Positions 53,970 through 57,787 of a stretch of DNA of 57,787 nucleotides are shown here, in pieces. Numbering within the stretch: position 1 is the stretch's first letter; every line of letters starts with the position of its first letter. Below the pieces are notes generated by a model. The model did no database searches and was not told where the DNA came from. It saw only the letters and a program-made list of their open reading frames with translations. Source of the DNA: Dechloromonas sp. Dech2017 (lineage in GTDB: Bacteria > Pseudomonadota > Gammaproteobacteria > Burkholderiales > Rhodocyclaceae); contig SSXW01000026.1 of assembly GCA_009469585.1 (NCBI GenBank), forward strand, positions 1-57,787. The letters are read 5' to 3'. The position numbers and the translations under genes are program-made.

Positions 53970-54149
53970 CTACCCCTGAAGTGACAATGAAGAAGACTGG
54001 CGCAGTTTGGCCAGATTTTCCTGTGCCTTCTTCATCTTTAGCCGCTCCTGTGCGGCTTTTGCCATATCTGCTTGGTGTTTTGCGTTTGCCTTCAATCTTT
54101 GGATGTTCTTCTGTTCTTTGGACAGATCAACAATTTCAGCCAGTTTCAT
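53970..54149 (-). CDS. Small helical phage-like protein, 59 aa
   Basis: ATG 54149 follows a perfect AGGAGG at 7 bases. The product is one long charged helix (MKLAEIVDLSKEQKNIQRLK; KAAQERLKMKKAQENLAKLR) with many Lys, Gln and Ala residues, typical of phage accessory proteins. It is too short for a family call, but translation signals are strong. Confidence 0.6.
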   Translation of the reverse strand: MKLAEIVDLSKEQKNIQRLKANAKHQADMAKAAQERLKMKKAQENLAKLRQSSSLSLQG

Positions 54150-54242
54150 GATGTACCTCCTGTGATGAGGTATTTATCCTGAACTACCGAACGGCATCAT
54201 CTTGGACAGAAAACACTGGTCAAACACTACTCTGATCTACCT

Positions 54243-54263
54243 CATAACCTTCTAGGGGTTATG
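54243..54263. terminator. Hairpin CATAACC / GGTTATG
   Basis: A perfect 7-base stem with a TTCTAGG loop lies between the 59-residue gene and the next rightward gene. There is no T run, so termination is possible but not certain. Confidence 0.4.
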
Positions 54264-54701
54264 ACGTACCTCAATTTCCCCACTAAATTCATTGGGTTAG
54301 AAGTACGAATTTGAAACTGGTATCAGTTTCGGTCAAGTCGAGCAATATTTACGTCTGGTTTTGCTGTTTGAACCTTGCTCGAAACGGGGATCAGTCAGCA
54401 CCATTGTCTTTGAATGATCCGGGGAGGATGAAAGGCAATCTTCATCCCCATTGTCACCACTATCCCGCCTCTCATCATTTCAGACAACGGATATGGGGAC
54501 CGGGGATTATTGGTCCAGATGGGGACGGAGAGAACCAAACCCGCCCTATGCCCCACGTTGTCTTGTTGTCCAAAATTGAAGACCATGGCCATACTGGAGA
54601 AGGTGTCTGCTTGCGCCGGCCAGTTGTTATCAAAAGGATCGTTGTTGGGGAACGATGTTGACAGGAAGGTGGCATCTCCATTAATCGCACGGAGAAGCAC
54701 C
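54264..54701. other. Region without a supported gene
   Basis: Overlapping frames on both strands (plus from 54311, minus from 54712) have no family features and conflict with the clear start at 54702, so I call none. The stretch may hold promoter signals for the rightward genes. Confidence 0.3.
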
Positions 54702-54974
54702 ATGTCCCCCAAATTCCCCCTTGGTCAAATCGTAGTCACCCGCAATTGCCTCGACTACGCACAAGAAAACAATGTCAATTTAACGGAACTGGTCACTCGT
54801 CATGCGTCTGGTGATGATGGCGATCTGTGTAAGGCCGACCAACAATTGAATGATCTCGCCATTGAAACAGAAGGACGTATCTTCTCCACTTATCTGATCA
54901 ACGGCACAAAGTTCTATGTGATCACCGAATGGGATCGTAGCTATACCACGGTGATGCTGGCCGAAGACTACTAA
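54702..54974 (+). CDS. Plasmid/phage-type protein, FPLGQIVVT family, 90 aa
   Basis: ATG 54702 follows GGAG. The pattern FPLGQIVVTRNCLDYAQENN, LVTRHASGDDGDLCKADQQL and FYVITEWDRSYTTVMLAEDY is that of a widespread plasmid/phage accessory protein, sometimes annotated as type I restriction subunit-like without evidence. The function is unknown. An extended frame begins at 54510 but has no ribosome site. Confidence 0.65.
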   Translation: MSPKFPLGQIVVTRNCLDYAQENNVNLTELVTRHASGDDGDLCKADQQLNDLAIETEGRIFSTYLINGTKFYVITEWDRSYTTVMLAEDY

Positions 54975-55019
54975 TTTCCCCTTTGTTCTTCATATAAATA
55001 GCGGAACAGGAGATGAAAC

Positions 55020-55265
55020 ATGTCTGATACCTATCGCTATTTTAAGAAACAACAGAAGCACGCTATTGATATGATCGAGTGCAGTGACATCGACTCTCTT
55101 CTGAAACACCAAGAGTTCGCCACTGTTGCTTTCATCATCGATACATTGTCCCAGATTTACCATGAAGGCCAACCGCTTAACGATGACCAGAAAGATGTCC
55201 TTCTGTATCCGTGGAAGTTGTGGGGAAAGAAGGCAGGGTATATGTTGTACGAAATGAAGAAATAA
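55020..55265 (+). CDS. Phage-like hypothetical protein, 81 aa
   Basis: ATG 55020 follows AGGAG. The product is helical and acidic/basic mixed (YRYFKKQQKHAIDMIECSDI; LYPWKLWGKKAGYMLYEMKK), soluble, with one cysteine. It lies 45 bases after the previous gene in the same direction and is probably co-transcribed with it. No family is recognised. Confidence 0.55.
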   Translation: MSDTYRYFKKQQKHAIDMIECSDIDSLLKHQEFATVAFIIDTLSQIYHEGQPLNDDQKDVLLYPWKLWGKKAGYMLYEMKK

Positions 55266-55478
55266 AAAAAAGCTGGTTAGTCTTCGGTACTTGGTAGCGT
55301 TATATCTCATCGGAGTGATGAACAACCGACACGCTCTCTGCACAGTCACCCACCAAACCAAAGATGACTGCACGCTACCTTATTTCCCTACACTAACCAG
55401 CTTGGCATGTTGGTGATGAACGGGCCAGCCCATCACCGCCACAAGGTACTACTACATCGTTATTGTTTTACCTTCACA

Positions 55479-55748
55479 TCAACGAGCAACCTTTCTCCTT
55501 TTCCGAAGAACATCAAACATCTCATCAAGAGTCATTTCGTTCTTGATCTCAATAAGTGGTTCGGGTTCGTCTGCTTCATAGTCGTTATCAAACTCTTCAA
55601 CATCGAAGTACTCTTTCACTGACGGTTCGTTATACTTACCGTTCATAGCGCGTCGTTTGAATTTCTCAAGGGCATTGATTTCATCTTTCGCATCGATGAA
55701 GTCAAAAACATAAACTGTGTGCATACGGGTTACTTGATAGGTTTTCAT
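55479..55748 (-). CDS. Acidic phage-like hypothetical protein, 89 aa
   Basis: The start is ATG 55748. The product begins MKTYQVTRMHTVYVFDFIDA, with a strongly acidic centre (YFDVEEFDNDYEADEPEPLI) and a basic end (RKRRKVAR). It lies 24 bases downstream of the 178-residue gene on the same strand, so the two likely form an operon. The alternating charge suggests an anti-host or DNA-mimic type protein, which is only a guess. No family is recognised. Confidence 0.55.
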   Translation of the reverse strand: MKTYQVTRMHTVYVFDFIDAKDEINALEKFKRRAMNGKYNEPSVKEYFDVEEFDNDYEADEPEPLIEIKNEMTLDEMFDVLRKRRKVAR

Positions 55749-55772
55749 TTCAGTTCTTTCTTTAGATGTTGT

Positions 55773-56309
55773 TTAGTGAATTGCGACTTCACGTTCTTGG
55801 TACTGACCCATAATCAATGTGTCGATTACTGGATTGATATAACCAAGGTTGTCACGTTTGACTTTTACGTTGCCATTCGCTTGAACGATAAAGTCACTAT
55901 CTACAAACTGAACACAATAGTTCGGAATGTTTGATTCAGATGGTTTCTTGAACACTTTCTTCATCTCACAGGCCATAAAGATCCGTGACATCGGGAAGTA
56001 AGTTGTCTCTCTTTCTTTGATTCGATCAACACTCTCTTCAAGGTCTTTAGTACCAAAGAAAATTGCTTCAAGAACATCATTCGATAGACTGGCAAATAGC
56101 TTCTTCAGTTTGGCTGGGTTGAACGGTAGCAGTTTGACGATAAGGTAATCAGGATGAACTTCAATGGTCGCATGGGACACATTTGTTTCTCTGTTCGGTG
56201 TCCGTGTCATGTTCACAAGGTGCATCGTTGTGTCTTCTAAAATGATCAACGTATCGAAGTTCTTACGTTGTTCAAATTCATCGACAAAGGTTTCTGTAAA
56301 GGTGATCAT
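55773..56309 (-). CDS. Phage-like hypothetical protein, 178 aa
   Basis: The start is ATG 56309, with a GGAAGTACTGAA ribosome region. The product is soluble, mixed alpha/beta (FDTLIILEDTTMHLVNMTRT; YLIVKLLPFNPAKLKKLFAS), and ends REVAIH. Its AT-rich codons differ from the GC-rich host genes nearby. No family is recognised. First gene of a two-gene leftward unit. Confidence 0.55.
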   Translation of the reverse strand: MITFTETFVDEFEQRKNFDTLIILEDTTMHLVNMTRTPNRETNVSHATIEVHPDYLIVKLLPFNPAKLKKLFASLSNDVLEAIFFGTKDLEESVDRIKERETTYFPMSRIFMACEMKKVFKKPSESNIPNYCVQFVDSDFIVQANGNVKVKRDNLGYINPVIDTLIMGQYQEREVAIH

Positions 56310-56425
56310 TTCAGTACTTCCTTTCGTTTAGTTAAGAAGGTTTGTCTGTATCGACAGAACCCATTGTCCGCTTCACTAAACCTGTAGTAATTTGCTTACC
56401 TAGCCCCAAACCCTAGATTGTCAAC

Positions 56426-57115
56426 ATGCGCCATTCATCACAACTAATCGATTTCCCATACGCCGAACCGATGAAAGAAAAAGAAGAAGAGTCGGTTTAT
56501 TACTGGTGGTGGCGGTACTTGAAGAAAGCAACCGGACCAATCAATCCTGACTTTGGAGATGTCAGTGGTGATGACTTTTATTCGTGGTGGTCAAGTCCCG
56601 CTCCAATAGACGACGGGCGTAAAAAGGCGGTATTGGGGAGGGAGAAGTGGCGGTCGACTTATCTGTTCGCTAATCCTGAAAAACGGTGGGTGTTTACAAG
56701 GGTCAAGAAACCGTTACCCAAGGATGCCTACACAGACCCTACCATTTTGATTCTGACTGTCCCGTTGGATGAACCCAGCGCCTACCTGATCGACCGTTTC
56801 AAGGCGATCATTGATACGTTCAAGGAAGAACACGAGCCGGGTGAGAGAGCGGCCAGACATAGCCAAGCACGGTATCCTGTATTCGGACAACCGAACGTCA
56901 CTGCTCTCAAGAATACGTTAGCTATCTATGACTATCGAATAGCCAATCCCGACAAACCTCTGTGGGAGGCGTTGATGGTTCTACCCCAGTACAAAACTAA
57001 CAAGATTGATACAACTCTCAAAAGTAAGTACAGTGTCTTAGCTAGTCGCTATATGAAAAAAGCGAAAATCCTAATCAGCAATGCGGCGCAGGGCAGGTTC
57101 CCTGACATCAACTAG
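56426..57115 (+). CDS. Phage-like hypothetical protein, 229 aa
   Basis: A 229-residue soluble protein with an unusual Trp-rich N-terminus (SVYYWWWRYLKK; DFYSWWSSPAPIDD) and a basic helical C-terminal half (LAIYDYRIANPDKPLWEALM; YMKKAKILISNAAQGRFP). The C-terminal part looks like a helix-turn-helix or packaging-type domain, but I cannot name a family. It is followed 13 bases later by the GTG-start gene. Confidence 0.55.
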   Translation: MRHSSQLIDFPYAEPMKEKEEESVYYWWWRYLKKATGPINPDFGDVSGDDFYSWWSSPAPIDDGRKKAVLGREKWRSTYLFANPEKRWVFTRVKKPLPKDAYTDPTILILTVPLDEPSAYLIDRFKAIIDTFKEEHEPGERAARHSQARYPVFGQPNVTALKNTLAIYDYRIANPDKPLWEALMVLPQYKTNKIDTTLKSKYSVLASRYMKKAKILISNAAQGRFPDIN

Positions 57116-57128
57116 GGAGAGTATAAAA

Positions 57129-57608
57129 GTGGAACCAGTAGATTCGCTCACAAAGGAACTGATCAAGAGTCTTCGTTATACCTACTATGGAGCGAACTCA
57201 AAAAGCATCGTGGTTCGTTACGGCCCAGAGTTTGAAAAGTTCTTTTTGGATAAGGTAGAAGGATCGTATGAATACAGTCTCCAACTACTCATCCACAAAA
57301 CGATGTACCACGAAGGAATATATAAAAAGTTTCTCAATGACAGATGCTTAGCCGATGTAGAAAAAGTCATTCAAGAGTATCCGGATTCAATCTATGGACC
57401 GAACGAGGATGAATTCACGGAGGAGGAAGAGGCAAATGGTTACACCTACTCTCTCGTACAGGAAACCTATCTTGATGAGCTATACAACAAAGGCATATTT
57501 TTCATAGGCGATCAACTAAACAAGACCGGCCACAAGATCGGTTCGACCTTCGCTGACTGGGGTATCGAGGGAGAAGAAGAGGATGACGATGAGGAAGAAG
57601 ACGAATAA
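57129..57608 (+). CDS. Acidic phage-like hypothetical protein, 159 aa
   Basis: GTG 57129 with AGGGAG 9 bases upstream is preferred over the longer frame from 57081, which overlaps the previous gene. The product begins (V/M)EPVDSLTKELIKSLRYTYY, is mostly helical, and ends in a long acidic tail (EGEEEDDDEEEDE). The tail resembles DNA-mimic or chaperone-binding ends of phage proteins. It probably shares a transcript with the preceding gene. Confidence 0.55.
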   Translation: MEPVDSLTKELIKSLRYTYYGANSKSIVVRYGPEFEKFFLDKVEGSYEYSLQLLIHKTMYHEGIYKKFLNDRCLADVEKVIQEYPDSIYGPNEDEFTEEEEANGYTYSLVQETYLDELYNKGIFFIGDQLNKTGHKIGSTFADWGIEGEEEDDDEEEDE

Positions 57609-57659
57609 GTAAACTCGTATCACTCACAACGAAGACCCTTTATCACTTTTCTATCACTA

Positions 57660-57787
57660 TGGTAATCCCCCCGGAAATTAGCGGCGGTTAAAAGTAGAAT
57701 TTTCTCCAAAGCAGCCCGAGGAACTTTTACATGAAGACGTCACGCTTTTCCGATAGCCAGATCATTGCCGTACTCAAGCAAGCCGAG
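57660..57787 (+). mobile_element. IS3-family element, left end only
   Basis: The terminal repeat TGGTAATCCCCCC starts at 57660, followed by TTAGCGGCGG, matching the inverted partner (TTAGCAGCGG) at the window start. Only about 128 bases are present before the sequence ends. The element is the same IS407-type family as at position 1, in the same orientation. Confidence 0.85.
57731..57787 (+). CDS. IS3-family transposase OrfA, N-terminal fragment
   Basis: Nineteen codons (MKTSRFSDSQIIAVLKQAE) match the conserved start of IS407-group OrfA, a helix-turn-helix protein that joins OrfB by frameshift. The gene continues beyond the window. Confidence 0.85.
   Translation, partial: MKTSRFSDSQIIAVLKQAE

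Noticed and set aside
54395..54712. 105-codon minus-strand frame
   Set aside because: It conflicts with the well-supported start at 54702 on the other strand and has no ribosome site.

Overview
The window looks like a chromosomal contig from a denitrifying betaproteobacterium. Two cytochrome cd1 nitrite reductases, NsrR and Dnr-type (TTGAT-N4-ATCAA) control sites, ProQ, and Lys/fMet tRNA genes with betaproteobacterial-style sequences point to Rhodocyclales (Dechloromonas/Azonexus-like). That placement is inference from gene content. Both contig ends stop about 127-128 bases inside the two opposite ends of one IS3-family element, which suggests an assembly break at a repeated IS.

Layout. (a) 1-484: IS end and two small phage-like genes on the minus strand, one cut by the IS. 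(b) 801-6790: an NsrR-centred nitrosative-stress cluster. ccoG and an HPP-CBS protein run rightward from one NsrR-like palindrome. A four-gene operon (MIP18-like, NnrS-like membrane protein, ferredoxin-NADP reductase, hemerythrin) runs leftward from a second palindrome next to nsrR. (c) 7046-8681: an IS1182-family insertion. (d) 8784-12688: first nir module: nirS, a Crp/Fnr regulator fused to a PilJ/NarX-like sensory domain, and a c551-type cytochrome, with three perfect Dnr boxes. (e) About 13.1-23.4 kb: an integrative island with HNH protein, broken protease, XRE regulator, zinc-ribbon/L7-L12-like membrane protein, ArdB/KlcA antirestriction protein, P-loop replication-type protein and tyrosine integrase. 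(f) 23.8-25.7 kb: ordinary chromosome (tRNA-Lys x2, tRNA-fMet, proQ, dienelactone hydrolase). (g) 26.1-29.3 kb: a small satellite-like element without its own integrase (AlpA, DUF3987, Gp2/YagK-like). (h) 29.8-32.8 kb: TetR/methyltransferase, AraC-GyrI regulator, LysR remnant. (i) 33.1-52.3 kb: an accessory denitrification region built largely from duplicated, diverged parts. The second nir module (39.7-43.6 kb) lies between two inverted copies of a crp / tetR-MFP-permease-ATPase unit. Also here are a class D beta-lactamase, a crp pseudogene, a PAS protein and duplicated small-protein cassettes. (j) 52.5-57.6 kb: a phage-type integrase followed by small, AT-richer, phage/plasmid-like genes.

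How it fits together. NO and nitrite chemistry is the theme. NirS reduces nitrite to NO with electrons from the c-type cytochromes. Dnr/Crp-type regulators probably drive the nir promoters and the small-protein cassettes through TTGAT boxes. NsrR senses NO and derepresses a repair/detoxification set. The most unusual item is the pair of soluble Crp-PilJ fusion regulators, each encoded between nirS and the cytochrome gene. They could couple nitrate/nitrite sensing directly to transcription without a membrane histidine kinase.
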